From: Heliocidaris tuberculata
Lineage: Eukaryota > Echinodermata > Echinoidea > Camarodonta > Echinometridae
Length of the DNA stretch: 64,000 nucleotides
NCBI GenBank assembly: GCA_025618425.1
Contig: CM046838.1
Span: forward strand, 9,679,527 to 9,743,526
Reading direction: 5' to 3'
The notes under the pieces were generated by a model. That model saw only the letters and a list, made by a program, of their open reading frames with translations. It made no database searches and had not been told where the DNA came from. The translations under genes and the position numbers were made by a program. Shown here in pieces: positions 23,060 to 34,265 of this stretch (within the stretch, counting starts at the first letter, position 1; every line of letters begins with the position of its first letter).

Positions 23060-24300
23060 CCAATCACGAAAATAACATGAATGTACCCCAAGTGCACCTA
23101 CATGTATCACTCAAGTTTGGTTGCCATTGCAGCAACATGTGCAGAGTTATGTGTCATAAGAGAGTCTTGCAAGTAAACTTTAACATATGACCTCAAATGA
23201 CCTTTGACCTTATCACGTGACCTCTGATGGCACCATAACATGCAGGTCCCCTTAGTGCATCTACAACCCCAGTTTGGTTGAAAAGTGACAGTTCCAAAGT
23301 TATCTGTCATAAGAGAGTCTTGCAGGTAAACTTTAACGTTTGACCTGAAATGACCTTTGACCTTACCATGTGACCTCCGAAGGCACCTTAACATGAATGT
23401 ATCCCAAGTGCATCTACCACCCAAGTTTGATTGCCATTGCAGCAAAATGTGCAGAGTTATGTGTCATAAGAGTCTTGCAGGTAAACTTTAACATATGACC
23501 TCAAATGACCTTTGACCTTATCACGTGACCTCTGATGACACCATAACATGCAGGTCCCCTTAGTGCATCTACGACCCAAGCTTGGTTGAAAAGTGACGGT
23601 TCCAAAGTTATCTGTCATAAGAGTCTTGCAGGTAAACTTTAACATATGACCTCAAATGACCTTTGACCTTATCACGTGACCTCCGACGGCACCATAACAT
23701 GCAGGTCCCCTTAGTGCATCTACAACCCAAGTCTGGTTGAAAAGTGAGTGACGGTTCCAAGAGTCTTGCAGGTAAACTTTAACGTTTGACTTGAAATTAC
23801 CTTTGACCTTACCATGTGACCTCTGAAGGCACCATAACATGAATGTATCCCAAGTGCATCTACCACCCAAGTTTGATTGCCATTGCAGCAACATGTGCCG
23901 AGTTATGTGTCATAAGAGAGTCTTGCAGGTAAACTTTAAATGTATGACCTCAAATGACCTTTGACCTTATCACGTGACCTCCGACGGCTCCATAACATAA
24001 AGGTAGCCCCAATGCATCTATGACCCAAGTTAGGTTGTAATCCATGCCACTGATTGGAAGTTATTTGTCAAAAGAGAGCCTTGCAGGTAAACTTTAACAT
24101 ATATGAAAACAGAGTCTTGCAGATATGACCTCAAATGACATTTGACGTCATCATGTGACCTCCAACAACACCGTAACATGAAGATACCCCTAGTGCTTCT
24201 ATCACCCAAGTTTGGTTGCCATTGCAGCAACAGTTGCCAAGTTATGCGTCCTAAGAGAGTCTTGCAGGTAAACTTTAACATTTATGACGGACAACGGACG
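23060..24300. repeat. ~150-bp tandem array with TGACCTTTGACCT boxes
   Basis: About eight units of 140-157 bp repeat the order GTGCATCTACNACCCAAGT, GAGTCTTGCAGGTAAACTTT, CTCAAATGACCTTTGACCTT, (A/T)CACGTGACCTC, CACCATAACATG. It ends in GACGGACAACGGACGGATGC. Several short open frames are translations of the unit and are not genes. It lies in intron 3 of gene A. Confidence 0.88.
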
Positions 24301-24320
24301 GATGCCATTTGGATCCCTTA

Positions 24321-24842
24321 GGGTGTGTTTATCGGGGCGATTCTACCTTCTAATCGGCGACTCAAGTCCCTGATTAGCTTACCAGTTACCGGCCGTAACC
24401 CTCGATAAACACGAACGTGACTTGATTACCTCATTAGCTTACCAGTTTTGAGTCCCGCAAAAAGGTGGGATTTGATTACAGTTTGAGCCAGATACGCGAC
24501 TCTAGTACCGGCGATAAACACAACGCGATTTGATTCGTGAATACATTTCGCAACTTCACACTCCCGTTTCCAGTTAGGACGAAAGCGCGCGCCTACTAGC
24601 CTACTTGCTAACTAAACAGCACAGTACACGTGCTGAAAAGGCGCGCGCCGGAATTGACCTTTACTTCCTAGGTCATTTAGCTGGATCCTGCGCGATGCAA
24701 AGCAACGGGCTATCCCAGTTTTGAGTCGCGACGATAAACCACGGCATCCTGAGAAACCGCATTCATGGGCGCGATCGTATCCGCGACTCTATTTGCGAAT
24801 CAAGTACCCTTTTCTAATTTCTAGAAAACGATAAACACACCC
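24321..24842. mobile_element. MITE with TTA target duplication (Harbinger-like)
   Basis: The ends GGGTGTGTTTATCG and CGATAAACACACCC are perfect inverted repeats flanked by TTA on both sides (24318-24320, 24843-24845). A 3-bp TWA duplication is typical of PIF/Harbinger elements; the family assignment is inferred. The 522-bp interior is GC-rich and has no coding frame. It splits the end of the preceding array from its GTCTCGCC...GGGCGAGAC terminus. Confidence 0.8.
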
Positions 24843-25247
24843 TTAGTCTCGCCTTCACCTCCGGTGGGCGAGACAAAATCAATCCCCCCCTTCTTTTTTT
24901 TTGTTGCTGACAAGAAAATAAATTCAGTCATAGATCAATTGAATCTTTAACTTCAATTTAAATTTAAAAAATAAAAATAAAATACATATTTTGAGTGTTC
25001 CATGATATTTAGTCTGAAAAATCATTGTAACAGACTCCATTTTTTCCTCTTTCTCATACAAATCCCATAGTTAGGTGTCCGCCTTATACACAGAATTTTT
25101 ACGGTATATAAAACAAATTTTCTTCTGCTTTCAAGGGAGATTCTTAATAACACACTTCATATCGCTGTGAGGAAATGTGATTTGTTCTAGGGTACAGCTC
25201 GCTGCTCTTCTTATAAACTAACCTTGTTTCTGAGAAGCTACATGTAC

Positions 25248-25289
25248 CTGCTCCAAGCTGCACCAGAAATGAAACTGCTGCATTTTTTT
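25248..25289 (-). CDS. Gene A exon 3 (predicted, short)
   Basis: After a pyrimidine-rich tract and CTGCACAG, the minus strand reads (G)AA AAA AAT GCA GCA..., encoding KNAAVSFLVQLGA, and ends at GGAGCAG followed by donor GTACAT. Both junctions are phase 1, as required by exons 2 and 4. The gene B counterpart (56461-56553) extends 51 bases further. Here a deletion removed that part and left a usable donor. Using B's donor position (CAAG/GTTAG) would shift the frame. Predicted from paralog conservation only. Confidence 0.55.
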
Positions 25290-25859
25290 CTGTGCAGGAA
25301 AAAGAAATCATGATATGATATCTATTAGAGGTAACTGCAATTTTCATTAAAAAATATAGAGAGACCATGCCTTTTCCCTTTCATCCATTGCTTCTCACTT
25401 GTGGAACTTGCTACCTTCTTTTCTTCATGAAATTAAAATGTCAAATTAAAATACTTTACATACATGTAATGTGTCAAAAACTCAAGTATTTCAAAAGATG
25501 TAAATGCTGGCTTAATTAAAAGAGCCTGCCTCTTAAAAAAAATCAATAGGAGTTTTTGATGAAATGAATCATCATCAAATATTGGAAACTTTTAAGCACA
25601 TTTTAATTATTGAGTGTTTAAAGGATACCAGAGGTCTGAAGAAATAATTTGTGTATTGTTAGCTTACAAAAAATCAACCCCAGAAAACTTAACACAAAAT
25701 TCAACGGTGACAGCATACAGGAGATATTGATGTTTGAAAATAAAATACCCCGCAAAATTAATATAATTAACTCTTGTGCAAAGACTATAGCTCACCTAAC
25801 GATATATCGATTCAGGAACACCTTCTTTGTCAATTTTTGATTCGACAAATGTATTTTGC

Positions 25860-27590
25860 ATCTTAGTTCTAAAAAAAAAAAAAAAATTGCATTGTATGTG
25901 CTTCATTCATTTGATGTTTTATTTGGGTTGTGTATTATTCGTAAATTACGCACAAAACCAATTTTCAATTCGATAAAAAACCTTTTTGCGTTACATAATT
26001 CCTTCATTAATTGTTTTATTTGGGTTGTAGATTCTCTGTAAGTTACACGACAAATCAATTTTCAATTCGATCACAATATTTTGCATTGTATACTAGATAC
26101 ATGTATATTTGTTATTTTGTTTGGGTTGTAAAATATCCATAAGTTACACGCCAAATCAATTTCCAATTCGATAAAAACAATTTGCGTTGTATACTTCATT
26201 CATTTGATGTTTGGGTTGTATATTATCCATAAATTACACGCCAAATCAATTTCCAATTCGATCATATTTTGCGTTCTATACTTGATTCATTTGTTGTTTT
26301 AGTAGGGTTGTAGATTATCCACGAGTTACGCGCCAAATCAATTTCCAATTCGATAAAAATATTTTGCGTTGTGTACTTCATCCATTTGATGTTTTATTTG
26401 GGTTGTATATTTTCTGTACGTTACGCGCCAAATCAATTTTCAATTTGATAGAAAACATTTTGCACTGTATACTTCATTCATTTGATGTTTTATTTGGGTT
26501 GTACATTATACGTAAGTTACGTGCCAAATCAATTTTCAATTCGATAAAAAAACTTTTTACGTTACATAATTCCTTCATTAATACTGTTTTATTTGGGTTG
26601 TAGATTCTCCGGAAGTTATGCACCAAATCAATTTTCAATTCGATAAAAACATTTGCATTGTATACTTCATTCATTTGATGTTTGGATTGTATATTATCCA
26701 TAAGTTATGCGCCAAATCAATTTTCAATTTGATCATAACATTTTGCATTGTATACTTGATTCATTTGTTGTTTTAGTTGGGTTGTAGATTATCCACGAGT
26801 TACGCGCCAAATCAATTTCCAATTCGATAAAAAAAATTTGCGTTGTGTACTTCATCCATTTAATGTTTTATTTAGGTTGTATATTATCCATAAGTTACGC
26901 GCTAAATCAATTTTCATTTCGATAAAAAACTTTTTGCTTTACATAATTAGTTCATTAATTGTTTTATTTGGGTTTTAGATTATCCATAAGTTACGCGCTA
27001 AATCAATTTTCATTTCGATAAAACTTTTTGCTTTACATAATTAGTTCATTAATTGTTTTATTTGGGTTTTAGATTATCCGTAAGTTACACGCCAAATCAA
27101 TTTTCAATTCGATAAAAAACTTTTTGCGTTACATAATTCCTTTCATTTGCTTTACTTGGATTGTGTATACTCTGTAAGTCAAGTCCCAAATCAATTTTCG
27201 ATTCGATGAAAGTATTTAGCCTCGTTTATTTTATTCATTTGTTGATTCATTTGGTTTGTAGATTCTCTGATAGTTAAACTCCAAATAAATTTTTGATTTG
27301 ATAATAAAATTCTGCGTTGTATACTTCATTCATTTGTAGTTTTATTTGGGGTGTAGAATCCCCGTAAGTTATGCCCCAATTCAATTTTCGATTCGTTAAA
27401 AACATTCTCGGTTGAATACTTCATTCATTTGTTGTTTTATTTGGGTTGTAGATTATCCATAAGTCACGCACCAAATCAATTTCCAATTCGATAAAAATAT
27501 CTTGCGTTGTATCCTTCATTCATTTGTTGTTTCATTTGGGTTGTAGATTCTCCGTAAGTTACAAACCAAATCAATTTTCGAGTGTTTTGT
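25860..27590. repeat. ~95-bp satellite array in gene A intron 2
   Basis: About 17-18 diverged units of 87-101 bp have the order TTCATTCATTTGATGTTTTA, TTTGGGTTGTAGATTATCC, GTAAGTTACGCGCCAAATCA, ATTTTCAATTCGATAAAAAC. The short open frames here read the repeat. It is absent from the corresponding part of unit B. Confidence 0.9.
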
Positions 27591-27724
27591 CTACCCCGGC
27601 GCAGCACAGAGCAGACAACAAAGCGATAATGCGATCGCGATAATTCAACTATCACATTTCAGTGTTCGTTGAACATGCACGCATAGAAAACTGCGGATCT
27701 CAACTCGAGTCCAGTTCCGGCTGT

Positions 27725-27855
27725 TCCGCGCGTCAATCGTTTATGCTATCCTTTATTTTCTTCTAACTCCATAACTGTTAACCTGTAGAATGCCGGGTAA
27801 AGTTATTTGGGGTTCATTTTATACATTCTAACTGAATACAAATTAATTTTTTTGG
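27725..27855. mobile_element. Fragment of the ACCAATCACC foldback family
   Basis: ATCCTTTATTTTCTTCTAAC and TAGAATGCCGGGTAAAGTTA match one arm of the elements at 15935-16301 and 48656-49026. No second terminus is present, so it is a truncated copy. Confidence 0.7.
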
Positions 27856-28041
27856 CCTCAGAGACCCTTAAAATTAGAATTACAAGAGTTTGCAAGAGGA
27901 GGAGCCCACATGGAAGCCATGATAGGAAGCTTTTTGGAAGAGATTTTTTAAATGAAAACAACATGTTATAACTCCCATTATTGAGATCCCCTGCATGATG
28001 TGCATGGTATGAAAAACACATGTTTACGAGAAAAATCTTTG

Positions 28042-28113
28042 AAACAAAGATTTGCACCTGAAAGTTCATCATCTCTATCAGGGCAGCAACTGTACCACCC
28101 GGTCATTTCTGGT
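28042..28113 (-). other. tRNA-like block conserved in intron 2 (copy A)
   Basis: On the minus strand, ACCAGAAATGACCGGGTGG resembles a tRNA A-box, and GGTGCAAATC stands where a B-box would be. The same block at 57025-57099 has a better B-box (GGTTCAAATCC). It could be a decayed tRNA-derived SINE head or tRNA pseudogene. An exon was considered, but no frame is open in both copies with the required phase. Confidence 0.35.
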
Positions 28114-28458
28114 CCATGGCACAGACACTGTGGATTGGAAACAAATATCTCATTCTCCCAATTCCGACTCATTAAATATAAAGTTGAGTTCTGGTCATGT
28201 GAACTGTGAAAGCAAATGGGAAAATTTGATCATATCTACATAAGAATTGGTGTATACGGTGAGGTTTTGGAATCATCAAAGTGACAAGAAATTGACCCAA
28301 TTTTGCTAAAAAGCACATGCACTGCACACAGAAATAGCTATATGGGACTGCACACACTGTGGCATGAATGTTCGGCCCGGAAACTTCAGCCATCTCTAGC
28401 CATATTTCGAATATGAGGGCATTTGATGAGCAATCCTTTTCAGAAAAAAATTCTACTA

Positions 28459-28648
28459 CAGTCAAACCTGCTTTAGTGACCACCTGTATAGAAAGACCAC
28501 CTGTCTATAAAGACCACAATTTTTGTTTCCCTTGAAGAGCATTTCCCATTGAAATATGTATTAAAGGAACCTGTCCATAAAGACCACCTGCTCATAAAGA
28601 CCACTTTTCTTGTCTCCCTTGGGTGGTCTTTATAGACAGGTTTCACTG
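28459..28648. mobile_element. TA-flanked MITE (CAGTSAAACCTG family)
   Basis: The ends CAGTCAAACCTG and, in reverse complement, CAGTGAAACCTGTCTATAAA are bounded by TA (28457-28458, 28649-28650). The interior repeats CATAAAGACCACCTG. Tc1/mariner-type target; no coding. Confidence 0.82.
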
Positions 28649-28759
28649 TATAATGTTCTTCCAAACTGACATAAAGGGAATGAGAAAGCTCACAAATTAT
28701 TTTTCACCTACCCCAGAACTCAACCTTCTGTTCAAGGACCTCAGTAGGAAATGTCTATA

Positions 28760-29300
28760 AATTTTACAACTTTTGTAATTATAAGTTGATTTGTGTGAAA
28801 GCAGAAAAATAAAAGAAACACAATGGTGAAATTTAAAAAAAAATAGGACAAAAATTCTAAACGTCATGAATGTTTGACAGTGGAGATCTTTCCATTGACA
28901 CTTTGATGAGTCAATGTGATGACAACTCTCCTGTTTGCCATACACTAAAATACAATTAATTTTCTGGTTTTGTCCTTCTTCCTTCTGGGCAGCACTCAAA
29001 CTATTTCTAGACAGCATATTGTTATTCATGTCGGTCCTCCAAAATGAAAAAGACCCTACTGAGTAATACATTTTGAAAATTTGAAATTTTGGTAATTTTG
29101 CGTGTTGGAGCAAATGGGCGATTTGTCCACTGCTACATGTACATCACAGTATCTTTACCGATTTGGTCAATTTGAAATTCCCATGTACATATGTGTACAG
29201 TGTATAGTGATTACAAGTTTTTAAAATTCATCTTTCTTATTGCTTCTCTGATTTTGTTCAAAATTTTACCAATTTGCTTCTCTGATTTTTCTTTCTTTAA
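28760..29300. mobile_element. Left part of a foldback element interrupted by the THAP element
   Basis: This corresponds to 57216-58075 in unit B (TAATTATAAGTTGATTTGTGTG... through CTTCTCTGATTTTTCTTTCT). Its continuation resumes after 30907 (AACTTGCCATAG). The TTAA-flanked THAP element at 29301-30903 was inserted into it after the units duplicated, because unit B is uninterrupted. Confidence 0.75.
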
Positions 29301-29682
29301 AGGGTGACTAAAATAAAAAATTAATTGCCCATTTTTCGTAGGAAGGAGTCATAAGGAGCCAAAAAATATCTATCACACACTTTTTTATGCATTCAGTCGT
29401 ATTTCATAATCATTTGAAAAGTACATTTTTGCTGATTTACACAGTCATAAGCCCCGTCCCTAAAAAAAACCCATCGAGCGACATCATGATCACGTGATAT
29501 GTGACGTACGAGAAGTAAGGGAAAATATTCCACCAACCTATATACCGTGCACGCCCGCAGGCCCCGGCAGGCCCAGCCCGGTGCCGAGCATGACATTCAC
29601 CGCATCGACCATTTGCATCGCATAGTTTCGTGTGTTTAATTCCTCACAATAACTCTGATTTTGGGACACAATTTCATCAGTA

Positions 29683-29865
29683 ATGCCAAATCGGTGTATA
29701 GTTGCGGGCTGTAGCAAGACCCCTAAAGATGATGTTAGCCTACGTACATCATTTTCCTAAAGATGAAAATCTACGGAAATTGTGGGTCACAAAGGTATGC
29801 TCACGCGGGCAGTGAGTGGCAAGGGCCTAGTGCATGGAGTACAATTTGCAGTGATCACTTTTCTT
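29683..29865 (+). pseudogene. THAP zinc-finger domain, frame-broken
   Basis: The start MPNRCIVAGCSKTPKDDVSL carries the first two zinc ligands in the THAP pattern C-x4-C. A 4-base insertion (CGTA at 29743-29746) shifts the frame. The continuation HHFPKDENLRKLWVTKVCSR then reads in another frame, and a second shift leads to EWQGPSAWSTICSDHF, which contains the C-x2-H pair. All C2CH ligands are present across three frames, so this was a functional THAP DNA-binding domain that is now disrupted. Confidence 0.8.
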
Positions 29866-30530
29866 CTCCAGCAGCTGCAGCAGCTTCACACGCGACCCCT
29901 TCACCATGCCCTGGCGCGTCTTCTGCGAGGGGTTCAAACATAATGGTCGAATTCCCCTTGCCACTGCACTTGAGCTTCTTCTCTTTCGGGATCGATAAAT
30001 CATCTGATAAATCAGAGTTTGTATCTGGCTCAAAAAAGTCCTCCAAATCGGACTTGCGATCACTATCCATCTCTCTAAGTTACTCGAAGAATTCAGCCAA
30101 AAATCTAAGTCAGTATTATCGTAGTACAGTATATGTAAAGTGAAGTAAAAAAAGGCGAGAGTAAAAACAAACCAAACAAAAGCGTTCACCGGTCGCTTAG
30201 TACGAGAGGGAACATAGTTGCCGTACTAATGTGTAGTACATTGCACAGACGCATAAAACGGCTGCGTATGCGTTTAAGACCAATGCAAAACTATCGTTCG
30301 GCAAGCTCAGATGGATGAGAACATTGTTCAAAGAAAAGTTAAAAAAACAAAACAAGAGCTGTATATTTGGGCAAAAGTGTTCACTGATCTTAATAAAGAA
30401 AATATATATTGATAATGATTATTCACTCCTTAGACTGTATTGATTAATTTCCCTTTTTCATAAATTGTCCGTTGAACAGAGGGGTCAAATACCGCATTGT
30501 GTGTACAATGTTACATTGCCGCAGCCTCCA

Positions 30531-30688
30531 GGGTGCCGTTGCATAAAACTTGCTATTATAGTAACTTTGCTATTATAGTAACTTTTCATGGAATACTGGA
30601 TTTTGATTGGCTCTTGAGCAACGTTACCATGGTAGATACCATTGATGGCAAAGTTACTATAATAGTAAGTCTTTATGCAATGGCACCC
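30531..30688. mobile_element. 158-bp MITE nested in the THAP element
   Basis: The terminal inverted repeat GGGTGCC(G/A)TTGCATAAA continues into CTATTATAGTAACTTTGC on both sides. The left arm carries TATTATAGTAACTTT twice. The target duplication is not clear. No coding. Confidence 0.75.
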
Positions 30689-30948
30689 AGATCTTGTGCC
30701 TCTTACTCTTCATACGTCACTTGGGGGTGTGACGTCAATTAGCCAATCAGCTCACGAGTTTTAAGGAACGGTCCCCAAACCTCTACTTTTCCCCCTTTTT
30801 CGCCAAAACGAGACATAATTTTGACAATCAATTGCCAGATTCGTGATATGAATGCAAAAATACATGGAAACAGCACCTTTTTTCTCTCTAATTTAGTCAC
30901 CCTTTAAGAACAACTTGCCATAGTCTACATGTAGACAAGAAAACTCAC

Positions 30949-31068
30949 CTACTAATGATGCACTTCCAAAGTACCACCTATTGATAACCTTGTTACTCTC
31001 TGCTGAAAACTTCTCCATCATCGCATTGTCATCTTCAGGAGACATGACGTCCCACGTAGGGGTAATAT
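30949..31068 (-). CDS. Gene A exon 2 (predicted)
   Basis: The minus strand has acceptor TTTCATTTCAG, then 120 bases encoding ITPTWDVMSPEDDNAMMEKF and SAESNKVINRWYFGSASLV, then donor GTGAGT. Both ends are phase 1: the leading AT completes a codon begun by exon 1's final G (Asp). The paralog at 58112-58219 keeps the same frame with mostly conservative changes, which is the main support. The segment is acidic then Lys/Ser-rich and matches no family I recognise. Confidence 0.75.
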
Positions 31069-31239
31069 CTGAAATGAAAAATGTAAAAAGGAGAAAAAAA
31101 ATTTCTTTAAAGAAAAGTTACAGTAGATAATAATAACTAGTTATTTAATTCATCACTAAAGATGAATTAGGTGGTCTGTCCTGATGTGGTAAATAGTTTT
31201 GTAAGATGTGATTATGCTTGGGCAAGATAATAGTCATGA

Positions 31240-31350
31240 CAATGTTGACGACAATGATGATAAGATGGTAATATTAATGATGACGATGATGACGATAATG
31301 ATATGACGATGATGACCATGATGGTGACAACAATAATAATGACAGTGAGC
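31240..31350. repeat. GATGATGAC-type microsatellite
   Basis: Imperfect ATGATGACGATGATGACGAT repeats in gene A intron 1. No gene. Confidence 0.85.
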
Positions 31351-31612
31351 ACGATAATCTAAGTGACATAGCGCCACCTTATGGTTCAAAATGGTCTAAA
31401 TTTATATAAGATTTCTATATGATTTCATATGTAACTACAGTATACTGAATTAGGAAACGAGCTCAGATCCCATTATACATGTATATACCAATCGACAGAT
31501 TGCCGTTTCGCCGCACTGTTGATGCAGTGTTAATGTGAGGTCATTCATAATCATAGAGCTGATTAGGACTAAAACTTCAACATGACTAAATGTTCAGTTT
31601 TCAATACATGTA

Positions 31613-31797
31613 CAGTGGAAACTCAGTATACACATAGGTCCTTGGGATTGGGACCATCAAAGTTACCTTGTTATAGCAGAAATCTTGTTATATCAGGTTA
31701 AAAAAATAATAGAATATAAAGACTGAACCTGGCATATATTACCTTGTTATATCAGGAATATTGTTATATCAGACCTCTTTATACTGAGTTTCCACTG
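31613..31797. mobile_element. TA-flanked MITE (CAGTGGAAACTCAGTATA family), longer copy
   Basis: The ends CAGTGGAAACTCAGTATA and its inverse are bounded by TA (31611-31612, 31798-31799). The interior holds repeats of CCTTGTTATATCAG. It shares its termini with the 70-bp element at 9634-9703. Confidence 0.87.
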
Positions 31798-31799
31798 TA

Positions 31800-34265
31800 C
31801 ATGTACTAAAAAAGTCGGAACAACGTTTTGCAGCACTACTGACGCAAAATTGATGTGACGTCATGCATACTCATAGAACTGATTATGACTGCTAGGGACT
31901 AAAACTGTACCAAGTTTCAACTTGTTTCACCTTGCCATTTTTGAGATATACATATAATGTTGGAACAACGTTTTGATGTTCTTCTGATGCAACGTTGAAG
32001 TGACATCATTCATCTTCATAAATTTTGAACTTCTAATAAAGTATTCATCATTTTGCCAAATTTAAAAATGTCTCACAATGCTGTTTTTAAGATATGACCA
32101 TGTGTATATATTTACAATACAATGTCTATGGAAAAAGACGCGTGTACATGTATGTGCGTGTGCGTTTTATTTTTGAAAAATGCTAAAAATGACATGAAAG
32201 GCTGCAACATATGTATGCAAAATTAATCTGTCCATGACAGACCACCTGAAAAATATATTTAAAAAATATATGAAAAAATATGACACTACCCGGCAGCCTA
32301 GGAAATAGTTTTTTTTTTTAGGGGCTACTTTTTTTTTTGCCTTGGGGCTACTTTTGAATTTTATGGGGCTATTTCTTATGTTACTGGGGCTACCATTTTA
32401 ATGGAAAGTGCAGATTGGTTATCAATTTGGTTTTTTTTGTTGTGATATTGCGATTGCTGTTACATTGGTGTATTGTACCTCATGCACAGGTTTACTTTAC
32501 GTCATACTGCCCAATTTAATTTTAAAATAGACCTTCTATAGATTTTTAAAATTTTAACTTCACCCCCCCCCCCCCATCAGATTTTTTTTTTCTTTTTCAA
32601 AATTTGAAGGAATAAATCAACAATACGTCAATTCAACAATACGTCAATTTCACCCGAATTTGCTGTCATTAAGCGTATTTCCCGCGGAGATGTTTATTTT
32701 ACGCAAATAGGCGGGCTTGGTGTGTGTTTTATTTCTCTCGCACATAATACTTCTAAATCTGCTTGGACGTACGTACGTACATATATACACTGTGAATGCA
32801 CACAGTGCCGGGCGATTTTTCTTTTCCAATTTGTTTTTCGCGGATACCATCTCATTCGATGAGCATCGCTCTCGCGCGTGATAAGTAAAAATCCCCGTCA
32901 TAAATACACCGATTTCTTGATTTGTAGAGCGTTTTCGTTGACTCTGTTTCTCACAACCCGGCTTAAGCGCCGCGTGCTTTGAAAAAATGGCATTAATTCC
33001 GCATTTTTTAGGCAGGCTTTGGCTTTACAGATTGATTTTTTGAGGTGACTACGGACTTAATGTGGTAAGGGACAATTCCTCTGTGTGGTGTATAATATCC
33101 GGTCGTAGATCTAGTGATAGTCTCATTACACGGATGATGGTAATTTTAGACCTATCATTGTAACAGTGATATTGCGTTTCGGAAAGGAAATTTTCACAAA
33201 AGGTGTCGCGCAAAGACTAAGTGAAATGAAGCTGTCGATGAACTTATACAACCCTGATATAGAATGAGGGTAGTTACTGTAGTATGCGTGAAAAAAGCGC
33301 TATCTTCAGTTTCCCTGTTGATATGCAATATCTGGCTATAGTATAATTGTCATTTGGTCTAGCGCTCACGATGCTACACATTCGCGATGTCCTAAGCTCC
33401 GAGTCAACAGCGAGATAAAAGGTTGAATTTAGCTGCTTTTTGAGATTAATAGTGATTTTCTTTCGAATCATTGATAGGGGCGACTCATATGAAAATGGTC
33501 GCCCCCAAATACAGGTTTTCCAGCATTTATTGGGGCGATATGGGGGCCGACGAGGGCGAAATTGCCCGTCGCCCCCGTGTATTTCCGACGCTGCTACCGG
33601 GATTCGAAGTAGACCACAGGCATGGTAGGCAAATGTTTCACTGTTGCATGTATACCAAAATACCTCCCCATAGACTTAACATGTAAAGCTGAAAAAGGGC
33701 ATAAGTATAGTCACAAGTTTTACTTTCAATTGAGGATTTTAGTATGATCCCGACATCTGATCAAAAAATGGAGGGCACATTTATGATAGCCCATAGCATA
33801 GACAAATTAAAACTTATAGACGGAAAGGTAGCACGCGCGGATTGCCTCATTTGCATATAACCTACAGCGTCACCATTCAATCTAAGCATGACTGGTTGTT
33901 ATTAGTACCTCAATACAATCTAGGTACACTTTTTTTTTTTACATAAACATAATTTTCTTGAGACTTTACTAATTTGGTTTCTTTTGAATAGCCTTGAAAA
34001 TTTTATGTGTCCAACTGGACAAACTTTTTTCCTCTTTCAATACTTTTTGAGAATTCCCACTTATCATTCTATATAAAGAGTCTACATGTATGTTAACTGT
34101 GTTAATAGAAAGCTAAATTTCAGTATTTTTTCAAAATTCTAATTGTTGCTTGTTTAATTATCAAATACACAATGAATTCTATTTTCTAAAATCTTTCAAC
34201 AGACATGGATTTCTACTTCAGCTCTTCAGTGAAATAGCCCCCTGCTTTGATCAACATCATATTAA
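31800..34265. other. Gene A intron 1, no gene recognised
   Basis: Features seen include direct repeats of GTTGGAACAACGTTTTG near 31815-31965, poly-T and poly-C tracts (32309-32335, 32562-32575), a GTACGTACGTAC palindrome at 32767-32781, and a GC-rich stretch at 33478-33590 with inverted GGGGCGAC/GTCGCCCC words. Short open frames here have no recognisable domain. Confidence 0.5.

Larger units (their letters stand above)
29301..30903 (+). mobile_element. TTAA-flanked 1.6-kb element carrying a THAP domain
   Basis: The left end AGGGTGACTAAA is matched perfectly at the right end (reversed), with TTAA at 29297-29300 and 30904-30907. Unit B at about 58035-58055 lacks the insert. Inside are TGACGTAC at 29502, 201 bp from the left end; a broken THAP domain from 29683; an acidic antisense frame at 29855-30070; a nested MITE at 30531-30688; and TGACGTCA at 30730, 166 bp from the right end. 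TTAA suggests a piggyBac-type target preference, while THAP is known from P-element-type transposases, so its class is open. Confidence 0.82.

Noticed and set aside
23107..24281. Several minus-strand frames of 60-110 residues
   Set aside because: Their sequences repeat one another (WGCHQRSRDKVKGHLRSYVK-like) because they read the ~150-bp array.
28042..28113. An additional zinc-finger gene exon between exons 2 and 3
   Set aside because: The frame open in unit B has a stop in unit A, and the entry phase does not match exon 2. A tRNA-like repeat explains it better.
29763..30143. 126-residue Ser-rich plus-strand protein as an intact gene
   Set aside because: Its useful part (EWQGPSAWSTICSDHF) is only the end of a THAP domain whose beginning lies in other frames. 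The Ser-rich remainder shows no recognisable domain.
33440..33686. Overlapping GC-rich frames suggesting an exon
   Set aside because: No domain, no splice-site pair with matching phase, and no counterpart in unit B. Left as unassigned intron sequence.
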